Shown: positions 25,301 through 36,985 of the stretch, piece by piece
How the letters are laid out: each line of letters begins with the position of its first letter
How positions within the stretch are numbered: position 1 is the first letter of the stretch
Assembly (NCBI GenBank): GCA_002105175.1
Contig: MCGE01000013.1
Location: 930,001 to 994,000 of the forward strand
Length of the DNA: 64,000 nucleotides
Source: Absidia repens
Lineage: Eukaryota > Mucoromycota > Mucoromycetes > Mucorales > Cunninghamellaceae
Direction: 5' to 3'
The notes under the pieces: model-generated
Told to the model about the DNA's origin: nothing
Database searches by the model: none
Seen by the model: the letters and a program-made list of their open reading frames with translations, nothing else
Program-made: the position numbers and the translations under genes

Positions 25301-28300
25301 ACAATTGGATCAATGGCAGCTTGATATCAATGAAATCAAGTCGGTCGACCTCCACCATCTCAGTAGTTTGTTTGGTCCTGATAGCGGGGAAAACTCAGAA
25401 AATGATTCACGTCAGGCTTTGGACGATGCCACAAATGCCCATTTGCAAGTGGAAAACCGGATGAAGCAAATGCACCGCAATATACAGATCAAGCGGCAAG
25501 AATCGAAGTACAGCAAGCTAGTCTTGGATTTAATCGATTACATTGACAACACCAAAACCAAGTTGATGGAACTGCAAGATAAATTTGGTCAGCTTCCTAT
25601 AGTGGTGAATATGGAGTTGGATGAAGCTCATTATGATCAAATGAAGTTGGTCTTGGACTCTATGCATGCTGATTGGACTGAACATGAACAAATCTACAAA
25701 GAAGAAGGAGACCTCTTTTTATCAACAAAATGTAATCTGGATGATTTGGGTGCAACAACGGTAGTGGATCAGCAGCATCAGCAGGTTTTGACAGGATGGA
25801 TCGAACTTCAACGAGAATTAGCGAAGTGTGACAAGTACTACTATCTGACAATTCAACGACGGCCTATACTTGATACGCTTCACCGTGCATCTAAAATTCT
25901 GAACGATATCGACGACAGTAATGATGATGACACAAAGGACCAAGTTGACCGGATCCGACGATTGATGAAGGATGCCACAAACTCAATGAAACTTCAACAG
26001 CAAACGGAATCTTCAACAATGATCACCGACGACGAAAAAAAGAAGTGTGTTGATATGGATGATATTTATCAGAAACGATTTGATACTCTAATGGATTGGG
26101 TAGAAACTGTGGAACAACGGATACAAGCCCGGCGAGAACAGCAGCAGATTGGACACTTACAACAGCGGTACCAAGATACAGATGAAAAAATCAAGAACTT
26201 AGCTGAAAAGGAATTACTGGCTCTTGAACTACCACAGCCTCAGAGCGACAGCAACCTCGATGCTAATTCTGAAACTGCTTTCTACGGTCAACAATATCAG
26301 CAATGGGTGAAGCAAATGGGATCAAGTGAACAAACCTTACAAAACCTGACTCAAGAGGCGGAATCAATGACTGATATGATGAAATCTTTGGCTGAATTTG
26401 GACAATCAGTGGTGGATGGGTTAGTTCCCATGCATCAAGAACCTTTGAACAACTTGGAAAAGCGTATTCAGCAACAACGACGATTATTGGCCCTCATACG
26501 TCATATTCTAGCTCACAGAAAGAGTGCAGACAATATTACTTTATGGCTGGAACACTTTCGTAAGGCGGTAGACGAAATGGCAACATGCACAAAGGACTCG
26601 AATAAGGCTGTGGAAGAAGATATCAACGACTTGGAAGCCAAGTTACAAGGTTTTGAGCCGGTCATGGCGTCTCTGTGTAGTATGAACAAAATGATACAAG
26701 ATGATGAAACATTAGATGACAAGGAAAACTCTGCAGCTTCTCAGTGGAAACAGTTAGCTCAAAGCCGATTTGACGAGGTGGAGTCTTTACGGAATGAATC
26801 TGTCAATGCTCTGGAAATGGGGAAGAAGATGGCACTCAGAACACAAAACGCAACATCATTGGCCCGCAAGTTCAAATATTTGATCAACATGATGGGTGAT
26901 TCTCGTGATCAAATCGAACAAATTCAGGCATCACTTTCAACCTACGGCACATTGTCCGCGGATAGCGACCATCACAATCAGCAAAACCGATCCAGTTTAT
27001 TCAAATTGATACCAAGGAATCATGATTTTTCATCAGCATACGACAAATTGGAAGCAATTGAAACCTCCTTGACGACGGAAGGACAAACTCGACGGTTGGA
27101 AATTGATCAGCTTATAGAAGAACACCGGCAAGACCAGCAAGGCAACGACGACAATGCAAAGCCTTTCTTACAGCAACGAGACGAAATGGATGCTGCTTGG
27201 ACCAGTATTATGGACACCATCAACAAAACAAAGCATTCTCTATGTGACGAAAAGGCGATCGGGAAATATTTGGTAATGATGGATGATATTGATGTTCTTT
27301 TGGGTTCGATGGATGAAGTAGTTCTCAAGGCATCACCTCAATATCATGCTATCTCGACTGACAGCAAACACAGCAAAGCGGAATTACAAGCCAAACTCAT
27401 TGAACTGAACGCTCGGTACGATTATTACAAACTCAACATCCAACAAGATTTGCAACGTGCTGACGAATATTGGACTTCGACAATCGCTAACATTGCTAGC
27501 ACCAATCAGGATTTCAATCGGTTAAAGGCGGTCATCATACAGCATCGTTCAGCACAAAAGGCACGGTGGAGCAAACTCTCAGATCATCAGGTACCAGCCC
27601 GTCAACTCGAATTGAAAAAGGCAATGGCATCCTTGGGAGGAATTGCAAAAAATACAAGACTTAGAAAATCGTCATTACCGACGCGCAAAGCAGCTGCCAC
27701 TCTTACGCCACACTCGCAACCATTGCATTCAACTACATCATCTCGCTTACGGCCACCGAGCACAGTATCCACCGGGGTCCATCCTTCAATTGCGTTGAAT
27801 GGACAGCAACGATTACGAACAGTTTCTTCATCGTCTTCCCTCTCTAGCCAAAATAAACAGCAAAATCGACCACGTCAATCGACTTCAGCAACCACATCAA
27901 CGTCTTCTCTATCAACAACATCGGCAAAATCGGGCTCATCATTATCGACAAAAACGACGCGATCAACTTCTTCGACCTTCCGTGGTAGCAAGAAAAAGGC
28001 GGCAGGCATCGCCACATCAAGGAAGCCTCCCAATGCGTATGTTGCTCAGGCAGGTAACGCTTTGGATGTAGAAATTGGGCGGATTGTGAACGAAACGCCT
28101 TATCAAGTAAAAGTCAAGATGGTGCCTGGAGAAGTTGGGTAAGGGTAGATAATATTGAGAAGATGGCAAGTGCAGACTAACCTTTTATATCCATTATTTT
28201 TATTATTTAATAGACGCTATTGGTTTGGTGATGACAATCCAAAACTTGTATACTGTCGTGTTTTAAAAAGCAAGATGGTGATGGTGCGCGTTGGAGGAGG

Positions 28301-28850
28301 TATTTTTTCCAAAAAAAAAAAAATAAAGGCCTAATATACACATTGCATCCGTTAAACGATATTTCCATTTTTATTTATAGGATGGGCTGAATTATCGCAA
28401 TTCCTTCGTGATCATGCAAAACTGGAAGGTGAAATGATCATACCGAAGCAAGAGGACCAACATCTACTCCATACAACAATGCAGGAAGGCTATTTGGAAA
28501 CTACAACCTCTTTGCAACGACAACGAAAACAACTCATGCAAGAGCAGATGGATCAATTAAAGAAACCCAATTCGGCATCATATGGGTCAACACTGACTGT
28601 GCCAACGCCCGAGGTATCACTATCTTCATCTTCATCTTCATCGTCCATACCGATCCGCAAGATATCAAGATCGACATCATCAAACAAAAGCAGCAGCTCT
28701 ATTCAACAAAATGGGTACAAAGATGGCGACAAATTTATTGCTGTGGATAGACATGGAAAACAATTAGAAGTGAAAATGACTCGATTTAGCCAACGAAGTG
28801 CATTACCAACCTCAACGACAAATAGACGAAGAAAAGCGGTCAAGCCATGA
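19356..28850 (+). CDS. Giant spectraplakin-like protein (CH, spectrin-type repeats, GAS2)
   Basis: Five exons (19356-20231, 20312-20997, 21107-28138, 28214-28299, 28381-28850) give about 3,049 residues. Residues about 25-150 form a calponin-homology-like actin-binding domain, starting ILSWVNDQLDDYIKLG and including DLVTDWEDGRAFLCLAHRF. About 2,500 residues of helical, Gln/Leu/Asp-rich sequence with a repeated W..(Q/H).. pattern follow and look like divergent spectrin repeats. A Ser/Thr/Arg-rich basic linker (about 2700-2830) precedes a GAS2 (GAR) domain crossing two introns: EIGRIVNETPYQVKVKM, RYWFGDDNPKLVYCRVL, MVMVRVGGGWAELSQFL. GAS2 domains bind microtubules. The basic Ser-rich tail contains SSSIPIRK, an SxIP-type EB1-binding motif. 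The order matches animal spectraplakins that link actin and microtubules. The repeat count and true orthology were not determined. Poly(A) signal near 28957. Confidence 0.9.
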
Positions 28851-29037
28851 TTTGGTAGTTACTAAATTATTAGATCAGAATAGAAATATTTGTATATTAG
28901 TTATAGTTTTGATGCATATTGTTATCCCCTCCCCCCTTTCCGAATTTTTTTTTTGAAATAAAAAAATTACCTTTTTGAACATTATATATTATGGGTTGTG
29001 GAATTTTTATTTTTGGAACTATGATAGCTTCACTGTC

Positions 29038-29085
29038 GCATCCCGGCGGCATTCTGGTGGCCGGGGCACTTCAGGGTGCCTACCT
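29038..29085 (+). other. GC-rich structured block
   Basis: CCCGGC and GCCGGG pair around a 12-nt loop, directly followed by GCAC/GTGC around TTCAGG. This stands out in otherwise very AT-rich sequence. An A/T-rich segment with ATTTTTATTTTTGGA lies just upstream at about 29001. It matches no RNA family that I can name. Confidence 0.4.
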
Positions 29086-29589
29086 AGATTGTGGATCAAC
29101 ATTACTTGACATGTCGTTGCCCAAAAGGGACTGGAGTAAATAAAAGCACGCACAATCATTTGAGAACGGACTTTGTACATTTTGTAGTTACATAAACACC
29201 CACAATCAGATGCGATTGACTTTATTACAGCTTGTAGTTATAAAGTATTATGGCGCCAACTTTTTTTTTTTTTTTTTTTTTTTTTTGTATAAAGACCATT
29301 ATATTATCACACATACATTGACTTTTGCCTTTGTTTGATTTGTTATTGTGTTGATTTTTCTTCTTCTTTTGGAGGATGAAGAATGGCACTTGGGAAAACT
29401 GGGTACGTTGACCTGCCTGCCAACTTTTGTCTTACTGCTCTGACCAAGAAGCGGAATTTCAATTGGAGTTTTTTAAGAAGGTTGTTGCATTTTTTATTTT
29501 TCTTTCCGTTCCTTCTTTTTTTTTTCCACATTGACGTCCTCCGAGGATCTGATGATTATGGAGTGGGGTTTTTATTAGATTTAGAGTGT

Positions 29590-29765
29590 TTTGAAAAAGG
29601 GCATGACAAAGTACATGGGGAAACCCTTTCAGTTTGGATGTAGGATTTGGGACCATTCATTAGATTAGCATTATCTCAAAGGATTTTGTTATATAATTGT
29701 CTCTCGCTTACCATAGTGTTAGTCGTCATAGCTATATATACGCCTGAATAAAATATTTTTTGTCT
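29590..29765 (+). repeat. Dispersed non-coding repeat, copy B (diverged)
   Basis: This copy shares ACATGGGGAAACCCTTTCA, a GGAT..AGGATTT segment, TCATTAGATTAG and a terminal GAATAAAATAT..TTTGTCT with copies A and D. It is more diverged and lacks the clear TAGTGTCAGG start. Confidence 0.65.
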
Positions 29766-30324
29766 GGTTTAATCATCAATCTCTTATACATTTAATTTGT
29801 CCTGTCAATTGACGGGTGGGGATATACACATGTTGAGAACAGAAAAAGAGAAAACACTGGTGCGCGTGTGTGTGTGTGTGTGTATAAAATTAAGTCCGTA
29901 TTAAACGACTTCATCTAACCACATGGTCAGTGAATATATAGGGTATAAGCGTGTATAATAAAATCATTACTCTGTAATTTTTGTTTCGCACGTCGATCCG
30001 CATCCCCTTGGGGCGCTCAAAAAAGACATATCGAATTGTGACAAAAAAGCTACGAAGGGTAATAGCAGTCAAGGGATCTAATGGAGCTGGACTAAAAGAC
30101 TAACAAGAGATCTGGAGACGGGTAACGCTATCCTAAAGTGACAATTTTAACGAGGAAGCTAATATAATATACAATACAAAACTGAGAAAGTAATAGAGTG
30201 ATACTTTTTTATTGAAGCATAGCAATTGACAGTACTAATTAAAAAAGAATAGAAAGAGGATCAATGGTACACGGCATGAAAGACTAATGGGACATTTTCC
30301 ATTAGAACAAATAAAAAAGTGGAA

Positions 30325-30495
30325 TATTTTATTCAGTTTTAGGTACAAACTAGACAAACTAAGCTAATGATGGCTACAAAAAGGCAACTAAGGGTGGTTC
30401 AAAATCCTGAATCCAAAATGAAAGGGGTTTCCCATGCATCTTGTATTCCCTTAACTGAAAGCCTTTCTAAACTAGTCCTGACACTAATCTAAGTC
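30325..30495 (-). repeat. Dispersed non-coding repeat, copy C (inverted)
   Basis: The reverse complement reads TTAGTGTCAGGACTAGTTTAG, then ACAAGATGCATGGGAAACCC, CTTTCATTTTGGATTCAGGA, TTAGTTTGTCTAGTTTGTA and CTGAATAAAATAT. It matches copy D most closely. Its orientation is opposite to the other three copies. Confidence 0.85.
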
Positions 30496-32057
30496 CATCC
30501 AAACCTCAAAGAGGTTACAATGAGGAAAGGAAAAAAAATTGGAGAACGAAAATAAAAAACCGCATGAGCGGGATTTCATTTGATTTTTTTTTTTTTTTTT
30601 TTTTAGCAGCCAATACCATTTAGCATCTACCCTCTTTTTTGTCAAGCAACTGCCAACATTCGACATCTGGAGCATGGTTAGTTTATCCAACGTTATGTTT
30701 ATTTTAAAATTATAAGGGTTTAATAAAAAGAAATCTTCACGGTATATGTCTTCAGTGGATGCGTTTACTAGTTTATTGTGTATCATACAGTGTTTTAGAC
30801 GATATAAAGAAACTCTTTAAATATGATACAAAAAGTGAATCCAGGACCCATTTTCCTCTCTTTTTTTTGTTGTTACTTTTGTTGGGTATGGTCTCTTCGG
30901 AATAAATCTGCCTTTAAACGTTTTTCCCCTGAACCAAAAAAGAAAAAATGGACAATCACCATTTGTGTAACAGCAGGAGAGGTAACAGTTTTCAAGCCTG
31001 GACAAATTTAGTGTGCGTTATTTTAAGCTCTCATGTCCACACAAAAAAAGAATACACCCTTAATAATAATAAAGGTGATTTGTTTCGAATAGGTGAAGTG
31101 TGAGGTAATGCCTAAAGTTCGTGCTATAAGTGCAGTATGTGTTGTAGTCAGACTGAAAAAAGGACATAATGTGCATGAAATATGATACTGTAAGATATGG
31201 ATTGTATGTACTGTAAATACAGTATGTAAATCATGAAAAAGGGTCTCCATTATATCCAGTGTTGCGCTCTATTATGCTATGGTAGAGGGACGTCAACAAT
31301 CAAAAAGTTTCCATGCATGCCGTAAAGATACAATTAAACTTAATCCCATTGCATGTCATATCATACAAACGCTTTCTTTTGTAAACTTGGGATCTAACCG
31401 GCTTTCCATATATAGAAGAATGAATACAATCCTGGACTCTGATTGTATCATATGATATCACGCTTACATTAAGAGATCAGAATTTTCTTCCTCTACAATA
31501 TAAGAAAAAGAAAAAAAAACTGCTATGTAGCCCATCAAGAATAAATAAAGTCTTTATTTAATTTGTTAAATAAATAAATAAAAAAAAGAAATCTCTATTG
31601 AGTATAATTATTATGACTGATGTTCCTCCTTTTTTCCCATGAGGTTGAATACATTTTAAACCTCCGTCCGGTGTCTTCCCCATAGAAAAAGTATGGGTGA
31701 CAGATCAAGAAGATATGGTGGGGACCTGTAGAGAATATTATGTGCGATTACTTTATATAATCAACAAAAAGGTAGCTGAATATAAATATAATATTATAAG
31801 TGAGATTGCCCCAAACGAGCTGACTCCTTTGCTGCCCCAGAAGCTCAACAAACAATTCCTTTTTTTTTGTTATCGTTTCGCTGTGTTTCAATCGGTTTAA
31901 AAAAAGGTGCTCCAAATTTTTGGTCTGGCGTCCCTTCTTTTGTTTCCTTTTTTTTTTTTTTTTTTTTTTTTTTTCTGTCTCTCTTCGTTGCCAGTGTGTC
32001 TGTCCTTGCTTCATTCTTCACTCATTCAAGGGTACCTCTCCAGCTTCCAAACAAACA

Positions 32058-33496
32058 ATGAATCAACTCACTCAGCAAATGGATGTCACATTGACAAAAC
32101 GACGGGATATTGCCAAACTTCGGCGACTTGTAGTCAATCCGATCGACAATATCGACTTCTCCTCCAACGATTTTCTTGGTCTCTCCTACAGTCAAACGAT
32201 GCGCCAAGATTTTCTTAATGAACTTCAGTCTATGCCACATATTCTGGGGTCAACAGGATCAAGGCTTTTGGATGGCAATTCCCAATACGCCCAAGATCTT
32301 GAACAACGTATTGCCGACTTCCATGGTGCTCCGACTGCTTTGATCTTCAACTCTGGCTTCGATGCTAATGCTGGACTTTTTAGCACTGTGCCTCAAAAGG
32401 GTGATATCATTCTTTACGACGCGTTGGTTCATGCAAGTGTTCACGAAGGGATGCGTATATCACGTGCAGCACACCGAATTCCTTTTGCTCATTCGGACGT
32501 GGTGGATTTGGGCGCGAAATTGGAGGCGATCAAGGATACAAAGCAAAATGTATTTGTGGCGGTGGAAACGGTATACTCCATGGATGGTGACGTAGCACCT
32601 TTGAATGAAATTATACAACTTTTACGCACATACTGGCCAAATGAAGAAAATGGATTTTTGATTGTGGATGAAGTAAGTGTCTAAATAGGTAGAGAAATGC
32701 ATATCACAGGATAAACTGTGTGATTGGATTCATTCATTTATTAAAGAACTTTTCTTTATAGGCTCATGCAACGGGTGTTTATGGTGATCATGGCCGGGGT
32801 CTTGTGTCACAATTGGGTTTAGAGAATATGGTCTTCGCACGACTACACACTTTTAGCAAGGCATTAGCGAGCAACGGAGGTAAAATGAAAAAGCTGACAA
32901 AAATATATATATATATTTTGGTTGGGGCAACATCTCACTGAAAGGTTATACTCCTTTTTTTTAGCGGTTATACTTGGATCCGAAACCCTTCGGCAATACC
33001 TGATCAATTATGCTCGGCCTTTGATTTATTCAACCTTCATGTCATTTAGCAGCTTGGCTTTGATACAAACCGCTTATAAACAACTGGAATCGGAGGAAAC
33101 CAAAAAGGTAATGTGGAAAAGTGAGGGAGAAGTGTATATATATATATATACAAAACTCTGATGCTGGTTATTTTTTCCAAATAGACTCAAGAACATTTAC
33201 ACATTATTACCCGACGATTCCGAAATTCGATTTGCTTACCTATGGGAAATTTACTACCATCCAATAGTCCAATCCAGGGAGTGGTATTGAATGGTAATGC
33301 ACCTGTTCGCGCACTAGCTACGTATTTGAATCAACGTGGGTTTATTGTCAAGCCTATTTGCTCTCCCACTGTTCCAAAGGGTCAAGAAAGAGTCCGCATT
33401 TGCTTACATGGTCATAATACAATCTCCCAGGTGGATGATCTGGTTCAATCGATCCATGCCTTCTTTGATGTAAATAGTTTAGAATCCAAATTATAG
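32058..33496 (+). CDS. bioF: 8-amino-7-oxononanoate synthase-like enzyme (biotin pathway) with SKL tail
   Basis: Four exons (32058-32672, 32762-32879, 32965-33107, 33185-33496) give 395 residues. The start at 32058 (MNQLTQQMDVTL) follows a good context. The frame is open further upstream only through a T run. It belongs to the alpha-oxoamine synthase group of PLP enzymes. DFSSNDFLGLS, GSTGSRLLDGN, the glycine-linked FNSGFDANAG, FLIVDE|AHATGVYGDHGRG, and the cofactor lysine in HTFSKALASNG are all visible. The TFSKA context and overall length favour AONS (pimeloyl-CoA plus alanine to 8-amino-7-oxononanoate) over ALA synthase or glycine acetyltransferase. The last three residues are SKL, a canonical type-1 peroxisomal targeting signal, consistent with peroxisomal BioF described in filamentous fungi. 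No other biotin gene is nearby. Poly(A) signal near 33596. Confidence 0.88.
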
Positions 33497-34438
33497 TTTT
33501 TATATCTTTAGTATCTAGTATTAGTATTTAGTAGTTTTTTTTTTTTTTTTACCCCTGCATTATTATTATTTATCTTTTGTTATATTTATTTTTAAAAATA
33601 AACGCTGAAAGCGATTTACTTTTACCCTTTTTATATTATGTGTCAGGTGTATGTCAGGGAAGGATTAGGTGCTGATGATGTTAGAGGTTGTAGTTGGGAC
33701 TGATGATGATGAGTTGGTATTATGCGCCAATATAGTTTGGAATAGCATCAGAGTAATGCTTGCAACACTGTCACTTCGCACTCCCCGCACCAAAAAAAAG
33801 CCAACATATCCGCTTTTACTTATATGCATAATACATGCACACACGTGTATTTTTACATGCTAATATACATCAATTGGTAGGATCAACTCAATGAAGTAGA
33901 CAGAGTAAGCAGTTTAGAAGCTTATGCTGCTGTGAAGTGCAATGTTAAACACTTGCCCTAGACAACAAATCAAAACGCGATTTTTTTTGGGATACCGTAC
34001 CAATAAAGTAGGCCCTGAACAACGCTAGTATGGTTTTTTACCAATATAGTAAGCAGACGCTTTAGGATAGACAGCAATTTTTTCATCCAATAAAGTTGAC
34101 GTTTGGTAACAGTAGCAGTGGTGGTGGTGGGTTCTTTCCTTTTTGCGGTTCGTTAGACCATCCGCTTTTGTAGTATGATATTTCAAGAGTAGAATAATAA
34201 GGGAGTTATTTCTAGCTCTGAGAGGAAGGGAGTGTAGAGCTAGATTTTTGGTCTGAGAAATCAAAAGGCTAGGCAGGTATAAATAAGAGTCTTCGGAGAG
34301 TAATATCTTTGTGTATACTTAGCGCTTGGTAAGTTTCTTGATAGTTATTAAATTATTGAAGACATTTATCTGAAGGAATACTTTTTTTTATTTCATAACA
34401 GACATAACATCAGGTCAACTAACACAGTATGATAATCA

Positions 34439-34528
34439 ATTCTACGACAAGTGACAAACTATTTTATAGTGAAAGAGTGGATGGGGTAACTATTCTATTC
34501 TACGACAAACAACAAACTATTTTACAGC
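34439..34528 (+). repeat. Pair of direct repeats
   Basis: TTCTACGACAA..ACAAACTATTTTA.AG occurs at about 34440 and again at about 34499, with only a few mismatches and about 30 bp between them. Confidence 0.8.
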
Positions 34529-35052
34529 GTACGGTGTTGAAGTAAGCCAGGCTGTGCCGCTCCCTATTTAAAGCAAAAGGAGCATGAGAAGATAACCACC
34601 ATGCCGCCGATTTTGAGTGGTGATGTCAATTTATTGAGAAAGAGTGGATCATCATACGCCAACGTTGAGTGCTATAAGATGTTGTATGAAAATGCAGAGC
34701 TACCTTTCTGCCGATTTCTTCCCTGGCAGAATTGAGCTATTGTTGAATAGCTGGGTATGCATTAAAAAGACGACAGAATCGCTATGCTGCCCATATTGGC
34801 TGCTGAGGAAAGAAGAGAAGTTATTATGCTGCAGCTACAAAAGAAAAGAAGGGGAATTCCTTTTCTGTGTCTACCAAAAAAAAAAAAAAAATTGAAATCA
34901 TCATGGGTAACTGCCTAATTCAAATGCCGACCACGTGAATATTTATTTATTTCACTTCCTAATTTTTTCGCTCTTTCTTTCATTTTCCTTTTTTTTTTTT
35001 TTTTTCTTCGTTAATTATTCTCAATTGTGACACCTATGGGGTTATGTTGGGC

Positions 35053-35290
35053 GTAGATTAGTGTCAGGACTGGTTTAGAAGGGTTTTCAGATCAGGGATT
35101 ACAAGATGCATGGGAAACCCCTTTCATTTTGGATTCAGGATTTAGGACAACCAGTAGCTGGCTTTTTGGAGCCTTCATTAGATTAGTTTGTCTATAGTTT
35201 TTATCAACAGCTCAATAGAATATGTCTCTTTTTACTTGCTTCAATGAAATATGTCCCATTATTGTTTTTCATGTCTTTCTATAAAAAATC
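35053..35290 (+). repeat. Dispersed non-coding repeat, copy D
   Basis: Starts ATTAGTGTCAGGACTGGTTTAG and contains GATTACAAGATGCATGGGAA, CTTTCATTTTGGATTCAGGA, GCTGGCTTTTTGGAGCC, TTAGTTTGTCTATAG and AATAGAATATGTCTC. The half-stems AAGGGTTTTC and GGAAACCCCTT are complementary. Similarity to copy A seems to continue downstream (for example AATATTAAATTCTCCTTC..GTGTTTCT) to about 35560. Confidence 0.85.
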
Positions 35291-36954
35291 TCCTTTTATC
35301 TACGCCTCACTAAATTAGTGTTTCCCAAATTTATTCTTCAATATTAAATTCTCCTTCTGTGTTTCTCATGCCTGTATCAGATTCCGTTTTACAATTGCAC
35401 TATTAGGCTAGTGTTGATCAGCATTCAGATCTCCTAATAGTCTCACTCATCAAGCCTCCATTAGATCCATTGTTACAATGAAGTCCAGCACCGTTAGTTT
35501 AGTATCTTGATATTCCGTTAAATAAAATACCTTTTTGCTATTTCCCATTATTTGACCCTCTATATAATGATCAAAACTGTTGTTTCATCTATTTTATGAG
35601 TTTCAAATCAAGCACCTTTTTTAAGCTCACTCCCTATTACTGTTTTGCCGCAAGGTCTCAGCAACTGTCTTGGAGTTCTAGGAACTTAATATCTTACGTG
35701 TCACTATCCCCGTTCTATTATTCATATTAAGTATCTGCAAAATATTATATCCTCCAGTAGTCTGTAAATGCATTTAGATATCCAGTACATTATTTTCATT
35801 GGTTTTGATATAATAAAAATGAACGTAACCCAAACAAAGGGATCTGCTTACAAAATTACGAAAAGATGGAGAGATCAGCATCTCTTCTTTTTGGTTTCCA
35901 AATCTACAAAATAGCCAATCAACAGAGTATTGAGTTAACGGGTAAGCTCCAAAGGGTTGCCAGAGCAGGCAGACGTGTCCCTAATACTCTCCGCTGCATT
36001 AGTGTTCCCTGCCATTCTGTAACTAGGAATAAAACATGCAGAAATGTCAATCAGCTTTGTTTAGCTGGTAGACATCATTCAAGCATACGCATGGTTCAAT
36101 GTTTTTTGGAAAGCCTGCCTAACAGTGTGGGAAATTAGATAGCGAACAGGATGCACACTTTTTGATGAATGGAATGGAACTTTGGGGGGGAGGGTTAAAG
36201 AAAGGGACTGGAAACTCCAATTTGCAGGAAAAAAATTAAAGACACATGATAGTAAGAACGTATATTTCAATATGCATATACAAATGATTTCCCATCCTCC
36301 ATATTATATACGAAGGCAAGCATACCATGAAAATTGTTTGAAAACGCTTGGGAAACAAAGTCATATTCGAACGTCTTCAATATCGATATTTTAGGAAGGC
36401 AACAAATTGACGATCTTTGGTTAAATTACTGAGATACTTGTAAATATCTTCTCATTAGCTATTATTTATTGTTTGTAATTTAGTCTTTTTTAGTTAAATC
36501 ATTAAAAACCATCAATTTCTTACTCATACTCCAGGATTTGTCATTTTTTTATAACCGTTTTCATCATGTAATTAGTAGGATACAGTACAGTACTGTAATG
36601 CCACGATAAACTTCAATAAATATTAATATGATGTTATATTAGAATTGGGTTTGTGTAAGATCGACTAATCGAGATCTTTCAAGTGAAATATCATAAGCAC
36701 AGATCACATGAAAGTAAACCATGATGGAGAATGGAACAATAAATAGGAGTAACCATGACTGGACTTTATTTACATAATAAACCACAATGATATAGAGTTC
36801 TTATGACTTCCATAGTAGTAATATATTTATTATAGACAATCATACGGTCAAGATGACTTGTTTTTGCCTATCATGGAAATGTTCTCTCCCTGAAACTTTA
36901 CGGTACACCAAATTACATGATTTATTCATGCACTTCCTAGTTCATCCTCAGTAC

Positions 36955-36985
<31 letters not shown>

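Larger units (their letters stand above)
28851..32057. other. Gene-poor spacer with repeats
   Basis: About 3.2 kb without a supported gene. It contains a GC-rich block with two adjacent hairpins (about 29038-29085), a 26-nt T run (about 29260-29286), repeat copies B (29590-29765, +) and C (30325-30495, -), a TG run near 29866, and T/A runs near 30580 and 31947. Small open frames run through homopolymers or lack recognisable features. Confidence 0.7.

Noticed and set aside
29038..29085. SRP RNA or spliceosomal snRNA
   Set aside because: The hairpins are reminiscent of structured RNAs, but I could not find the conserved core motifs of SRP, U1, U2, U4, U5 or U6.
31697..31900. 67-codon frame upstream of the AONS-like gene
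   Set aside because: No family signal, runs into T-rich leader, and has no consistent splice to the downstream gene.
35866..36138. 90-codon Cys-containing frame in the 5.4-kb spacer
   Set aside because: Looked protein-like at first, but no motif, repeat or neighbouring exon supports it, and nothing suggests conservation.
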